From: JAQTNA01 sp043743785 | GTDB taxonomy: Bacteria; Pseudomonadota; Gammaproteobacteria; Burkholderiales; Rhodocyclaceae | Direction of reading: 5' to 3' | DNA: 64,000 nt | Assembly (NCBI GenBank): GCA_043743785.1 | Contig: JAYTVW010000167.1 | Location: 1 to 64,000 of the forward strand | Shown: piece by piece, positions 49,338 through 59,012 of the stretch | How the letters are laid out: every line of letters begins with the position of its first letter | Position numbering within the stretch: the first letter of the stretch is position 1 | Notes under the pieces: generated by a model | Told to the model about the DNA's origin: nothing | Seen by the model: only the letters and a program-made list of their open reading frames with translations | Databases searched by the model: none | Program-made: the position numbers and the translations under genes

Positions 49338-52094
49338 ATGAGTGAAATTAGTCGCGTCAAACTGTTCGGCAAGCTCGATGCCCTGGCCTACAAGGCCATC
49401 GAAGGCGCTACCGTATTCTGCAAACTGAGGGGCAACCCCTATGTGGAACTGGTGCATTGGCTGCATCAGATCCTGCAGAACCAGGACAGCGACCTGCACC
49501 ACATCGTGCGCCACTTCAACCTGGATGCCTCGCGCCTGGCGGCGGATTTCACCTCCAGCCTGGATCAACTGCCCCGGGGCCATACGTCCATTTCCGACCT
49601 GTCCTCCCATATTGACGACGCCGTGGAACGGGGCTGGGTGTATGGCACCCTGATGTTCGGTGAAGGCGCGGTACGTTCCGGCCACCTGGTGGTCGGCGCC
49701 CTCAAGACCCCGCACCTGAAGAACGTGCTGTTCGCGATTTCGAAGGAATTCCAGAAGATCAAGCCGGAAGCATTGTCCGAGGCGTTCGCCAGCATCGTGG
49801 CCGGCTCTCCCGAGGATGGACAGGGCACCAAGGACGGCTTCCAGGTGGGCGGCGGCGCAGCCCCCGGCGAAGCCAGCGGCGCCATGGCGCCGGCCCAGAT
49901 GGGCAAGATGGAAGCCTTGAAGAAATTCGCGGTGGACCTGACCGCCAAGGCAAGAGCCGGCGAAATGGACCCGGTGCTGGGCCGCGACGAGGAAATCCGC
50001 CAGATCGTGGACATCCTCATGCGCCGCCGCCAGAACAATCCCATCCTCACAGGGGAGGCCGGCGTCGGCAAGACCGCCGTGGTGGAAGGCTTCGCCCAGC
50101 GCATCGTCAAGGGTGACGTGCCGCCGTCGCTGAAGGACGTCAGCCTCTACTCCCTGGACATCGGCCTCTTGCAGGCCGGTGCCAGCATGAAGGGGGAATT
50201 CGAGAACCGCCTGCGAGCCGTCATCGACGAAGTGCAGTCCTCCGCCAAGCCCATCATCCTGTTCATCGACGAAGCCCACACCCTCATCGGTGCCGGCGGC
50301 GCGGCGGGCACCGGCGACGCGGCCAACCTCTTGAAGCCGGCCCTGGCCCGCGGCAAGCTCAGGACCGTGGCCGCCACCACCTTTGCCGAATACAAGAAAT
50401 ACTTCGAAAAGGACCCAGCCCTGACCCGCCGCTTCCAGGTGGTGCAGGTGGACGAGCCGTCCGAGCAGAAGGCCATCCTCATGCTGCGGGGCGTGGCCAC
50501 GGTGCTGGAAAAGCATCACCGGGTGCAGGTGCTGGATGCGGCCATCGAATCCGCCGTGCGCCTGTCCCACCGCTACATTCCGGCGCGCCAGTTGCCCGAC
50601 AAGGCCGTGAGCCTGCTGGACACCGCCTGCGCAAGAGTCGCCGTCAGCCAGCACGCCACGCCGGCGGAGGTGGAAGACACGCGGCATCACATCGAGGCCC
50701 TGGAAACCGAGCTGCAGATTATCGGCCGGGAAGAAACCGTCGGCATCGACATCGGCAAGCGCCGCAGTGAAGTGCATGAAAAGCTCGCTGCCGCCCAGGC
50801 CACTCTGGCAGGGCTGGAACAGCGCTGGCAGGACGAGAAGGGCCTGGTGGATCAGGTGCTGGATCTGCGCGCGCGCCTGCGCGCCATCGCCGAACCCGTC
50901 GAAGGCACCCAAAGCCCGCTGGAAGCCCAGGCCGAAGCCGTCAAGGCCGAGCCAGGCGCCGTGGTGGCCAGCCCGGATGCCCCGGCGGCACCGACTCCGG
51001 ATGAACGCCTGGGCCTGCTGGAACAGCTCAAGGGCCTGCAGGAAACGCTTGCAGCCCTGCAGGGCGACACGCCGCTGATCCTGCCCTCCGCAGACGAACA
51101 GGCGGTAGCCTCCGTGGTACAGGACTGGACCGGCATCCCGGTGGGCCGCATGGTCAAGAACGAGGTGGAGTCCATCCTGCATCTGGCGGACACCCTGAAC
51201 GCCCGCATCATGGGCCAGCGCCACGGTCTGGAAATGATCGCCCGGCGCATCCAGACTTCCCGCGCCCGGCTGGACAACCCGAACAAGCCCATCGGCGTGT
51301 TCATGCTCTGCGGCCCGTCCGGCGTTGGCAAGACGGAAACCGCCCTGACCCTGGCGGAAGCCCTTTATGGCGGCGAGCAGAACGTCATCACCATCAACAT
51401 GAGCGAGTACCAGGAAGCCCACACCGTCTCCACCCTGAAGGGCGCGCCCCCCGGCTACGTGGGCTACGGCGAAGGCGGCATCCTGACGGAGGCGGTGCGC
51501 AGGAAGCCCTACAGCGTGGTGCTGCTGGACGAAGTGGAAAAGGCCCACCCGGACGTGCATGAAATCTTCTTCCAGGTCTTCGACAAGGGCTGGATGGAAG
51601 ACGGCGAGGGTCGCTATATCGACTTCAAGAACACGGTGATCATCCTCACGTCGAATGCCGGCTCCGAGGAAATCATGACCCTGTGCCGGGATCCGGAACT
51701 CATGCCGGAACCGGACGCCGTGGCCACCTCCTTGCGCGCCCCACTCCTGAAAATCTTCCCGGCCGCCCTCTTGGGCCGGGTGGTGGTGATTCCCTACTAT
51801 CCGCTCTCCGACGAGATGCTCGGCAACATCGTGCGCCTGCAACTGGGCCGCATCACCAAGCGGGTCAAGGAAAACCATGGGGTGCCCTTCGAGTACGACG
51901 ACGCGGTGGTCAAGCTCATCACCAGCCGCTGCACGGAAGTGGAATCCGGCGGCCGCATGATCGACGCCCTGCTCACCAACACCGTGCTGCCGGCCCTCTC
52001 CGAGGAATTCCTCAAGCGCATGATGGAAGGCAAGGCGATTAACCGGGTGGTCATCGGCGTCAAGGATGGCGAGTTCGTCTACGCCTACGACTGA
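49338..52094 (+). CDS. tssH: T6SS ATPase TssH (ClpV)
   Basis: 918 aa AAA+ disaggregase. N-terminal double Clp-N domain, first Walker A GEAGVGKTA (about 235-243), Walker B ILFIDEAHTLIGAG, coiled-coil middle domain, second Walker A GPSGVGKTE and LLDEVEKAHPDV. It pulls apart contracted TssB/TssC sheath for reuse. ClpV-type rather than ClpB by its N-domain and T6SS context. AGGGAGAAGAAAG precedes the ATG. Confidence 0.97.
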   Translation: MSEISRVKLFGKLDALAYKAIEGATVFCKLRGNPYVELVHWLHQILQNQDSDLHHIVRHFNLDASRLAADFTSSLDQLPRGHTSISDLSSHIDDAVERGWVYGTLMFGEGAVRSGHLVVGALKTPHLKNVLFAISKEFQKIKPEALSEAFASIVAGSPEDGQGTKDGFQVGGGAAPGEASGAMAPAQMGKMEALKKFAVDLTAKARAGEMDPVLGRDEEIRQIVDILMRRRQNNPILTGEAGVGKTAVVEGFAQRIVKGDVPPSLKDVSLYSLDIGLLQAGASMKGEFENRLRAVIDEVQSSAKPIILFIDEAHTLIGAGGAAGTGDAANLLKPALARGKLRTVAATTFAEYKKYFEKDPALTRRFQVVQVDEPSEQKAILMLRGVATVLEKHHRVQVLDAAIESAVRLSHRYIPARQLPDKAVSLLDTACARVAVSQHATPAEVEDTRHHIEALETELQIIGREETVGIDIGKRRSEVHEKLAAAQATLAGLEQRWQDEKGLVDQVLDLRARLRAIAEPVEGTQSPLEAQAEAVKAEPGAVVASPDAPAAPTPDERLGLLEQLKGLQETLAALQGDTPLILPSADEQAVASVVQDWTGIPVGRMVKNEVESILHLADTLNARIMGQRHGLEMIARRIQTSRARLDNPNKPIGVFMLCGPSGVGKTETALTLAEALYGGEQNVITINMSEYQEAHTVSTLKGAPPGYVGYGEGGILTEAVRRKPYSVVLLDEVEKAHPDVHEIFFQVFDKGWMEDGEGRYIDFKNTVIILTSNAGSEEIMTLCRDPELMPEPDAVATSLRAPLLKIFPAALLGRVVVIPYYPLSDEMLGNIVRLQLGRITKRVKENHGVPFEYDDAVVKLITSRCTEVESGGRMIDALLTNTVLPALSEEFLKRMMEGKAINRVVIGVKDGEFVYAYD

Positions 52095-52174
52095 AACAGG
52101 AACAGGGACAGGCCATGACATCCATTCAGCCTCCAGGCGCGCTTTGCAGCATTGTGCAAAACGGCCTGGATCAC

Positions 52175-52188
52175 TGACAAGCTTGTCA
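52175..52188. promoter_or_regulatory. 14-bp palindrome upstream of vgrG
   Basis: tgacaagcttgtca is a perfect palindrome in the 289-bp gap between tssH and vgrG, about 195 bp before the vgrG start. Possible operator; the gap otherwise shows no gene. Confidence 0.4.
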
Positions 52189-52383
52189 TGGCCCCCTGCC
52201 AATTCCCGTCTCTTGCAGCAGGATGCCTATGCAAATGGCCGGCTTGCGGCGACAGGCCAGACGCCCCCGAAGGGATGCGGAGTACAATCCGGCGGCAACG
52301 CTACAGCGCGCCGAAGGCGTCCATTCCCTGATTGGCGATGAGCGGATGCCTTCTGCCGCACTGCATCATCCAGGAGTTGATCC

Positions 52384-54624
52384 ATGCCCCGAATTCTGCA
52401 GATAAACACACCGCTTGGACCAGACAACGTCGTCCTGACCCATCTTTCCGGTCGGGAGGAACTCGGACGCCTGCCTGAATATCAACTGACCCTGGTGGCC
52501 AAGAAAAGTGGCATCACCCCCGCCGAACTGCTGGGAAAGAACATCACGGTCGGCCTGGAAATACCCGGCGGCCTGGATGTGCGTTACCTGAACGGTTTCA
52601 TTACCCGTTACGCCGACGCCGGTCACGCCACATCAGCCTGGTTTCAGGAAGGATCCAAGGGCATTGCCTATCAGTACCAGGCCACGCTGCACCCATGGCT
52701 CTGGTTCCTTACCCGACGCACCAACTGCCGCATTTTTCAGCACCAAACCGTTCCGCAAATCATCCAGGCCATTTGCGCCACCTATCCCCTGGCCTTGCTG
52801 GAATTGCAGCTGACGGAGACACACGCAGCCTGGGAGTACTGCTGCCAGTATCGGGAGTCCGACTTCAACTTCATCAGCCGCCTGATGGAACAGGAAGGCA
52901 TCTACTACTACTTCAAACATGAGAACGGCAAGCACACCATGGCGCTGTGCGACGCACCGGGAGCCCATCAACCCCGCAAGGGTTATGCCCAGTTCTCGTT
53001 TAACGACCACGCTAGCCAAGGGACGAGCGACCGGGAGTCCATTACGGAATGGCACGTCAGCAATGAAGTCCAGCCCGGCACCTACACCCTCAACGATTTC
53101 AACTTCGAAAAGCCGGCCATGGACCTTGTTGCCAAGGCCTCCGACCCCAAGACCCATGACCTGAGTAATTTTGAGTACTACGACGCCCCGGGCGCCTATG
53201 TGGAGCGGGATCCCGGTGAAAAACTCGCCCGCCTGCGTCTGGAAGAACTGCATAGCCAGTACCAGGTCATTTCTGCGGCAGGCACCCTACGAGGCGTCCA
53301 GCCCGGCTGCACCTTCAGTCTGGTGGACCACCCCCATGCCAGCAAGAACAACAGCTATCTGATCACCAGTGCAAGCTACAGCATCAGCAACAATGCACCG
53401 GAATCCGGTGCGACTGGCGGAGCAACATTCCACACCAGCTTCCAGGCCATATCCGCCAAAACCAATTTCAGGCCCCGACGCCTCTCCGCCAAGCCCCATG
53501 TGCAGGGGCCCCAGACGGCCATTGTCGTCGGCAAGGCGGGCGAGGAAATCTGGCTGGACAAATATGGGCGCGTAAAAGTGCAGTTTCACTGGGATCGTTA
53601 CAGCAACGCGGATGAATCAAGCTCCTGCTGGGTGCGGGTTTCCCAGCCCTGGGCTGGCCACACCTGGGGGGCCGCATTCTGGCCCCGCATCGGCAATGAA
53701 GTCATCGTGGAGTTCCTGGAGGGCGACCCGGACCGGCCCATCATCACCGGCCGCGTCTATAACGCCCAGTCCATGCCCCCCTGGGAACTACCGGCCAACA
53801 AGACCCAATCCGGCATCAAGACGCGCAGTTCCAAGGACGGCGGCAATTGCAACGAACTTCGTTTCGAGGACAAGAAGGGTGAGGAAGAAATCTTCATCCA
53901 GGCCGCCAAGAACAAGAACATCCTGATCAAGAACGACCGCACCGAAGTCGTGCTGAACAACAGCGATCTGAACGTCAAGAAGGACTACAAGGAGAAGATT
54001 GAGGCCGAGCACCATGTGACCATCCATGGCGACGAGAACGTCAAGCTGGAGTCCGGAGGTTTCTCTTTTGACGTGGCCCAGGACTGGCAAGGCAAGATGG
54101 GCGGGAAAATGCTGGTGCAAACCGCAGCCGAAATCCATCACAAGTCCGGCGCCAGCGTTTTCACTAAAGCCGCCGACAACATCGCCAGCAAGGCGGGCCA
54201 GGATATTCGCCTCAAATCCGGCACGGACACGCACTTCAAGGCCGGCATGAATCTGGCGGCGGAGGCGGGCATGAACATGCACCTCAAGGCCGGCATGAGT
54301 CTGGTGGTTGAAGCGGGCATGAGCCTGACCCTTAAAGCGGGTGGCGCCTTCATAACCCTCGGTCCCTCAGGCGTCGCCATCTCCGGCACCTTGGTCATGA
54401 TCAATTCGGGTGGCGCCGCCGGTTCAGGCAGCGGCTGCCAAAGCCCCGAAGACGGCACGCCCTGCATGCCCAACGCACCGAAAGCCCCCGGCTCGGTGGC
54501 AGCGGCGTCTGTCGGAAACGACACAAAACCGAAAAAACCCGCCACGCCCGAGGTCTATTCACCCCAGGCTCAGGCGCTGAAGCTGGCCTGGCAGGCTGCC
54601 ACGCCTTTCTGCATGATCGCTTAG
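52384..54624 (+). CDS. vgrG: T6SS spike protein VgrG (TssI)
   Basis: 746 aa. gp27-like part (SGREELGRLPEYQLTLVAKK to about residue 370), with ESDFNFISRLMEQEGIYYYF, then the gp5-like OB domain (GRVKVQFHWDR, SCWVRVSQPWAGHTWGA, GNEVIVEFLEGDPDRP) and a beta-helical needle with repeated KAGMxLxxEAGM units (about 615-665). Residues 680-746 are a flexible Gly/Ala/Pro tail with no toxin domain, so it is a structural VgrG that may carry cargo. CAGGAG precedes the ATG. First gene of the vgrG module. Confidence 0.97.
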   Translation: MPRILQINTPLGPDNVVLTHLSGREELGRLPEYQLTLVAKKSGITPAELLGKNITVGLEIPGGLDVRYLNGFITRYADAGHATSAWFQEGSKGIAYQYQATLHPWLWFLTRRTNCRIFQHQTVPQIIQAICATYPLALLELQLTETHAAWEYCCQYRESDFNFISRLMEQEGIYYYFKHENGKHTMALCDAPGAHQPRKGYAQFSFNDHASQGTSDRESITEWHVSNEVQPGTYTLNDFNFEKPAMDLVAKASDPKTHDLSNFEYYDAPGAYVERDPGEKLARLRLEELHSQYQVISAAGTLRGVQPGCTFSLVDHPHASKNNSYLITSASYSISNNAPESGATGGATFHTSFQAISAKTNFRPRRLSAKPHVQGPQTAIVVGKAGEEIWLDKYGRVKVQFHWDRYSNADESSSCWVRVSQPWAGHTWGAAFWPRIGNEVIVEFLEGDPDRPIITGRVYNAQSMPPWELPANKTQSGIKTRSSKDGGNCNELRFEDKKGEEEIFIQAAKNKNILIKNDRTEVVLNNSDLNVKKDYKEKIEAEHHVTIHGDENVKLESGGFSFDVAQDWQGKMGGKMLVQTAAEIHHKSGASVFTKAADNIASKAGQDIRLKSGTDTHFKAGMNLAAEAGMNMHLKAGMSLVVEAGMSLTLKAGGAFITLGPSGVAISGTLVMINSGGAAGSGSGCQSPEDGTPCMPNAPKAPGSVAAASVGNDTKPKKPATPEVYSPQAQALKLAWQAATPFCMIA

Positions 54625-54670
54625 CCGCCATGCCAAAATGCATAATCGTGAATCCTGAGGTAATCCGGTC

Positions 54671-55018
54671 ATGTTGAAAATCGGGGCAGAGCAATATGCG
54701 GCCATTGGGGAAAGGTCATTCGCGGCCAGAATGGACACTTTGTTGCGTCGGCATTTCCCGAAAGAAACCGCCGGGCTGGAACGGGGCGCCCTGGACGCCG
54801 AGGTGCTCAGACAAGCAGTGGTTGCCGGGCGCTACGGCCTGCAATCCGAACAAGGCGTGGCCACGTTCATCCTGAGCGCCTGGCTCCTTGGTCCGGGATT
54901 TGATGCCCGAATACCGGCGATCACCGAGCGACTTGCCGATAGCCAATTGGCGGAAGCGGAAAAAGCAGCCTGGCTGGAGGCATTTTCCAGCGCTTTGCTC
55001 CATGCACTCAGTCGCTAG
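54671..55018 (+). CDS. Small vgrG-linked protein, unknown
   Basis: 115 aa. Helical protein: MLKIGAEQYAAIGERSFAAR, then LLRRHFPKETAG and VATFILSAWLLGPGFDARIP. Proteins of this size with a similar 'IGEQSF...LRRHFP' opening are common next to vgrG in other genomes (from memory); their function is unknown. It starts 46 bp after vgrG and ends 13 bp before the next gene, which suggests one transcript. Confidence 0.65.
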   Translation: MLKIGAEQYAAIGERSFAARMDTLLRRHFPKETAGLERGALDAEVLRQAVVAGRYGLQSEQGVATFILSAWLLGPGFDARIPAITERLADSQLAEAEKAAWLEAFSSALLHALSR

Positions 55019-55031
55019 GAAAGGCCAGAAT

Positions 55032-55325
55032 ATGTGGGGTTCCATACTCAAACAGGCGTTGGCTCAGGTTTCCGAAGTAGCCAAAGACCAGGCGCGCAAC
55101 ATGACGCAATCCGTCGCCACGGCTACGGAGCAAATACGGCGCTTTGCAGCAGTGCCGAGTCCCGCCGACGCGCCGCCCGATGCCGGCACGCCCATGGCCG
55201 CCAGGGCGACCCAAGCCTACAGGCAGATCAAGGGCGATTTTTCGTCCGACAAAGCGAGCCTCGTTCCCTGTATGCCCGTGCCGAAACCGCCAGCCGAACT
55301 TCCGGAACGCCCAGCCGCCCCGTAA
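55032..55325 (+). CDS. Small vgrG-module protein, unknown
   Basis: 97 aa from MWGSILKQALAQVSEVAKDQ (GGAAAGG upstream; frame extends further but without support). An N-terminal amphipathic helix is followed by a Pro/Ala-rich second half ending VPCMPVPKPPAELPERPAAP. Probably partly disordered. No known domain. Possible adaptor or structural accessory. Confidence 0.55.
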   Translation: MWGSILKQALAQVSEVAKDQARNMTQSVATATEQIRRFAAVPSPADAPPDAGTPMAARATQAYRQIKGDFSSDKASLVPCMPVPKPPAELPERPAAP

Positions 55326-55397
55326 ACCCGGCACGCAATCCGGCAGCCATGCACGCGACCTAATGTTTTTCCTGTCCAACCCACTCAAGGAGACATC

Positions 55398-55850
55398 ATG
55401 AAAATCCTCTTCGTTGCAAGCGCGTTCGCGGCCAGTGTGCTGTGTTCGCCCGCCTCGGCCCAATTTCCTTCGCTTCCTTCGCTGCCATCTCTTCCTTCCG
55501 CACCGGCAGCGCAGTGCAATGATTGCGGCACGGTGCAGGGCATCAACATGGTTGAGAAGGCAGGCGAAGCCAGCGGCGGCGGCGCCGTCGCAGGAGGATT
55601 GGCGGGAGGTCTCCTGGGCAGTCAGGTAGGCGGTGGCAATGGTCAGACGGCGGCCACCCTGGTGGGCGCTCTCGGCGGGGCTTTTGCCGGCCACCAGGTC
55701 GAGAAGAAGATGACGAAAAAGACGGTGTATGAGCTTGTGGTAAAGTTCGACGATGGTCGCACCCAGGTCTTCACGTACGACAACGCGCCGGGCTGGCAAG
55801 CCGGCAAGCGGGTCAAACTGGTGAATGGTGCCCTGCAAGCCAACCCCTGA
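55398..55850 (+). CDS. Periplasmic glycine-zipper (2TM) protein
   Basis: 150 aa. A signal peptide cut after ...SPASA (residue about 21), a PSLPSLPSLPS repeat, a CNDC pair, then a glycine-zipper segment (GGGAVAGGLAGGLLGSQVGG, ...LVGALGGAFAGHQVEKK) and a small beta domain (YELVVKFDDGRTQVFTYDNA). It belongs to the SlyB/PCP-like outer-membrane family, but has no lipobox. In the vgrG module it might protect the envelope, insert in membranes, or be unrelated. AAGGAGACATC precedes the ATG. Confidence 0.8.
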   Translation: MKILFVASAFAASVLCSPASAQFPSLPSLPSLPSAPAAQCNDCGTVQGINMVEKAGEASGGGAVAGGLAGGLLGSQVGGGNGQTAATLVGALGGAFAGHQVEKKMTKKTVYELVVKFDDGRTQVFTYDNAPGWQAGKRVKLVNGALQANP

Positions 55851-55865
55851 TCAACACAGTCTGCC

Positions 55866-56408
55866 ATGCCCCTCAGTCCGCAACAAATCGAGCGCTTGAA
55901 AACCCGGCTGTGGCCTGATGAAGGCCATGTCGCCTATGCACTTCTGGATGGTGCCGGCATTCCCACCCTGCTGGATCAACTCTACGGTGACGACGGCCCG
56001 GATTTCGAGTGCCTCTACATGGGCGAGCTGACGCCGGACATGGCGGAAGTGGCGCCTTACCTTGCGCGACTGGAATACGGCAGCGTCTTCGCCGACTGGG
56101 CGCTCTCCGGCTGGGGTCAGCATTGGGGTATTTTTGCGGTGGTTCCCGCCACCCTGGATCTGCCGGCCCTGCGCCGGCATTTCCGCAAGCTAAGCACCGT
56201 TTATGGCCCGGACGCCCAGCCCCTGATGTTCCGCTACTACGACCCACGGGTGCTCTCCGTTACCTTGCCCACCTGTGGGCCGGAGCAACTCAAGGAAATA
56301 TTCGGGCCAGTTGCCCATTTTGTACTTGAGGGGAACGCCCCGGAAAATGCACTGGTATTCAGCCAGGCCCATGGCAAGCTCGTGGCGGAACATCTGTTCT
56401 TGCGCTAG
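55866..56408 (+). CDS. DUF4123 effector adaptor (Tap/TEC-like)
   Basis: 180 aa. DUF4123 fold: ...GHVAYALLDGAGIPTLLDQL, FECLYMGELTPDMAEVAPYL, then WGIFAVVPATLDLPALRRHF and the 'FRYYDPRVL' signature of this family. DUF4123 proteins load a specific effector onto VgrG. 15 bp after the glycine-zipper gene. The PAAR-like gene follows after a repeat element, and no toxin gene adjoins, so its client is unclear. Confidence 0.92.
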   Translation: MPLSPQQIERLKTRLWPDEGHVAYALLDGAGIPTLLDQLYGDDGPDFECLYMGELTPDMAEVAPYLARLEYGSVFADWALSGWGQHWGIFAVVPATLDLPALRRHFRKLSTVYGPDAQPLMFRYYDPRVLSVTLPTCGPEQLKEIFGPVAHFVLEGNAPENALVFSQAHGKLVAEHLFLR

Positions 56409-56569
56409 GAGCCTGTCGGGCTTAGGCGATCGTAGCGAGCCGAGGGGGAGAGCGAGGACAGATTTTCACGATTTTGAGGTACATAGTTGTTCCTGTGTAC
56501 CGAAAAAGCGGGGAAACATGGACCGCTATCCCACCGGCGCAGTAGATCAGTCCTAAGTCCGACAGGCTC
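56409..56569. repeat. MITE-like element, copy 2
   Basis: Begins at the DUF4123 stop. Terminal inverted repeats gagcctgtcgggcttagg and gagcctgtcggacttagg (17 of 18 identical), 161 bp. It shares the cgtagcgagc and gcgcagtagat marks with 40963-41103. Confidence 0.85.
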
Positions 56570-56603
56570 CTAGGCGAACGGATCCCAATAGTGGAGAAAG
56601 CAG

Positions 56604-56993
56604 ATGCCCCAACAGGTTTGTAATAGCGCGGTGCTCATGTGCAGTTTCGGCACGGCTCCCAGCAGCCTGATCGTACTGCCCATCAACCGGGTCCTGACCA
56701 GCAACATGCCGGCGGCCAACATCATGGACCACATCCCCATGGTGAATATCATGCCCTTCGCCATGTGCATGAGTCCGGCAAATCCGACGGTGGCTGCGGC
56801 CACGGCGGCAGCCATGGGCGTACTTACCCCCATGCCCTGCATTCCCGCCACCATTTCACCTTGGGCACCCGGCGTACCTACCGTGCTCATCGCCAACATG
56901 CCGGCCGTGGACAACACCTGCATGCTGAACTGCATGTGGGGCGGCATCATCACGGTATCGTTTGCCGGCCAGGTCACCGAAATGATTCCCTGA
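56604..56993 (+). CDS. DUF4280 PAAR-like spike tip protein
   Basis: 129 aa, Cys- and Met-rich: MPQQVCNSAVLMCSFGTAPS, NIMPFAMCMSPANPTVAAAT, MPCIPATISPWAPGVP and CMLNCMWGGIITVSFAGQ. The spread Cys residues probably bind a metal, as in PAAR tips. It would sharpen the VgrG trimer. No C-terminal toxin domain, so an effector would have to attach non-covalently. GGAGAAAGCAG precedes the ATG. Confidence 0.88.
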   Translation: MPQQVCNSAVLMCSFGTAPSSLIVLPINRVLTSNMPAANIMDHIPMVNIMPFAMCMSPANPTVAAATAAAMGVLTPMPCIPATISPWAPGVPTVLIANMPAVDNTCMLNCMWGGIITVSFAGQVTEMIP

Positions 56994-57093
56994 CCGGATG
57001 CGGTAGCCGATTCCGATCCATGTCGTTCACAAGTTCAAATCACCCGGGATGCCTTAGAATCCCCGGAATTCGTCTGCAGCCGTTTTTCATCCC

Positions 57094-58698
57094 ATGACCA
57101 TCAAGGTAAGCGTCCGAAATTCCCTCGAGCCCACCCCCCCCTGGGAGGTGGTGCTGCCGGAACCCCTGGCCACCATCGGTCGCCAGGCCAATTGCGCCAT
57201 CGTCCTGTCGGATCCGGAAAAGCACGTCTCCCGCGTCCATGCCACGGTAGAACTGCGGGGAAGCGCCTATTTCCTCACGGTAAACTCCCGGGTGAATCCG
57301 GTCCTGGTAGACGGCCAAGCCTGCGAGCCGGGCACCGGCGTCGAACTCAAAAATGGCGCAAGCCTGGTCATTCATCCCTTTGAACTATCAATCCAGGTAA
57401 CACCAGCGGCGGCAGCATCTCCCTTCGGCAGCCTGATGCCGCCCGCCCCAATGCCCCCGCCCCCGGCAGCCCCATTCGCCGCCCCCCTATCGCCAGCCCC
57501 GGCAGCCCCGTTTTCGCCCCCGCCCCCGGCCGCTCCGGCAGCGGATGACCCGTTCGGCTGGCTGGATGGCTTTTCCGCCAAGCCGGCGGCGAACGGCGCC
57601 GCGCCCAGCGACCCCTTCGGCTTGGGCCAATTGGCGGCCCCCTCCGCATCCAAGCCCGCCCCGAGCCAGCCGGATCCCTTCCGGCAGGCGGCGGCGCCCC
57701 GGACGACTGGTTTGGTGGATGGCCTGACGCCCGGGCTGGGCGGCATAGGTCGCTCCGGCACGGGCGCAGTATCGCTGGAAGCGGCGCCGGCCTCCCTGGA
57801 CCCCATGGCCCTGCTCGGCGGCGCCCCGGCATCCCTCTCCGGACTGCTGCAGCCCGGTGCCGCCAACGCCGGTTCGTCCCCGACGTCGGTGGACGACTTT
57901 CTGGGCATAGGCCTTGGCCCGGCCCGCGGCCCGTCACCGCTGGTGGATATGGGGCAGCATCGCCACGAGGGTTCCTCGAACCTCGACCACGTACACGACT
58001 TCAACCTGCCCTTCCAGCCGGGTGCCCCAGTGGATCGGCCCGCCTGGGACATGCCGGCGCTGTCCAGCAGCGCCAGCAGCGCGGCCACCGCTTCGGGCGC
58101 CTCCGCCAATGCACTGCTGGGGGCCTTCATGGAAGGTCTGGGTTCGCCGGCTTTCAGCATCCCGCCCGGTGGCGAGCAGGCCTTCTTTCGCCAGGCCGGC
58201 GAGATCGTGCATTCGGCGCTGCAGGGCCTCATTACCCTGCTGCTGGCCCGCAGCGAGGTCAAGAAGGAATTGCGCGCCAGCGACCGCACCATGCTCGCCG
58301 CCCACAACAACAATCCCCTCAAGTTCATGACGGCAACGGACGAAGCCATGCGCTTTCTCTTCGACCCGAAGGCCGCCAATACCGGGGCGTTTCTCTCGCC
58401 CGTACAAGCCATTGGCGACGCCTGCGACGAATTGATCGCCCATGAAATGGGTCTGGTGGCTGGCATGCGGGCCGCCGTCACCGCCTCCATCAAGCGCTTC
58501 GACCCGGCCCTCACCGAACAGGCGGCGGAAAAACTGGGAGGCATGGTCCTCAACAAGAAAGCCCGCCTCTGGGAACTGCATGCGGAACACTATGCCAAGA
58601 CGGAACGGGAGATGGTGGACAACCTGGATCGCCTGTTCGAAGGCGAATTCCTCCACGCCTATTCCGAGCAGGTCTGGCGCATGCAGCAGAAGATCTGA
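57094..58698 (+). CDS. tagH: FHA-domain protein TagH (Fha), T6SS
   Basis: 534 aa. The N-terminal FHA domain (residues 1-105; LATIGRQANCAIVLSDPEKH VSRVHATVE) holds the phosphothreonine-binding R, S and H. A long Pro/Ala/Ser linker (110-330) follows. The C-terminal helical T6SS 'TagH' domain (FFRQAGEIVHSALQGLITLL, and NPLKFMTATDEAMRFLF) ends at about 534. It binds the phosphorylated target of the PpkA kinase and helps trigger assembly. It precedes ppkA by 314 bp. Confidence 0.94.
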   Translation: MTIKVSVRNSLEPTPPWEVVLPEPLATIGRQANCAIVLSDPEKHVSRVHATVELRGSAYFLTVNSRVNPVLVDGQACEPGTGVELKNGASLVIHPFELSIQVTPAAAASPFGSLMPPAPMPPPPAAPFAAPLSPAPAAPFSPPPPAAPAADDPFGWLDGFSAKPAANGAAPSDPFGLGQLAAPSASKPAPSQPDPFRQAAAPRTTGLVDGLTPGLGGIGRSGTGAVSLEAAPASLDPMALLGGAPASLSGLLQPGAANAGSSPTSVDDFLGIGLGPARGPSPLVDMGQHRHEGSSNLDHVHDFNLPFQPGAPVDRPAWDMPALSSSASSAATASGASANALLGAFMEGLGSPAFSIPPGGEQAFFRQAGEIVHSALQGLITLLLARSEVKKELRASDRTMLAAHNNNPLKFMTATDEAMRFLFDPKAANTGAFLSPVQAIGDACDELIAHEMGLVAGMRAAVTASIKRFDPALTEQAAEKLGGMVLNKKARLWELHAEHYAKTEREMVDNLDRLFEGEFLHAYSEQVWRMQQKI

Positions 58699-58767
58699 GC
58701 ACGGCAATTCTCTCGAATGACCGTCCCGCCTCCGTCGGTCCCAATGGCCGTAGGACGGGTGTCGCTG

Positions 58768-58783
58768 TCGGGCTGAAGCCCGA
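58768..58783. repeat. REP-like hairpin between tagH and ppkA
   Basis: tcgggctgaagcccga, same type as 31496-31513. The surrounding 58699-59012 gap contains no gene; the only likely role is end and start of transcripts. Confidence 0.55.
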
Positions 58784-59012
58784 GCTACAACGGGATGTCG
58801 GCTCTTTGCGTTTCCCGGAAATCGCCTAATTGGTGCTTGGGGCGTGCCGCGGGACCGGCGGTCGTGTCATAATCCTCTCCCGCAAGGCAGTCTTCCGGGC
58901 AGGCGGCGCGCCCTGATAAAAACTGCCGGGCACCCCGGATGCAAGCTGCCGGCCACGCGTACCGCGCATGGCCGGTGTTTTATGGCAAACCCGACTTGAT
59001 TGTGCCCCCGTA

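Noticed and set aside
49320..52202. 960-codon minus-strand ORF
   Set aside because: Antisense shadow of tssH; the sense frame is a full ClpV with both Walker motifs.
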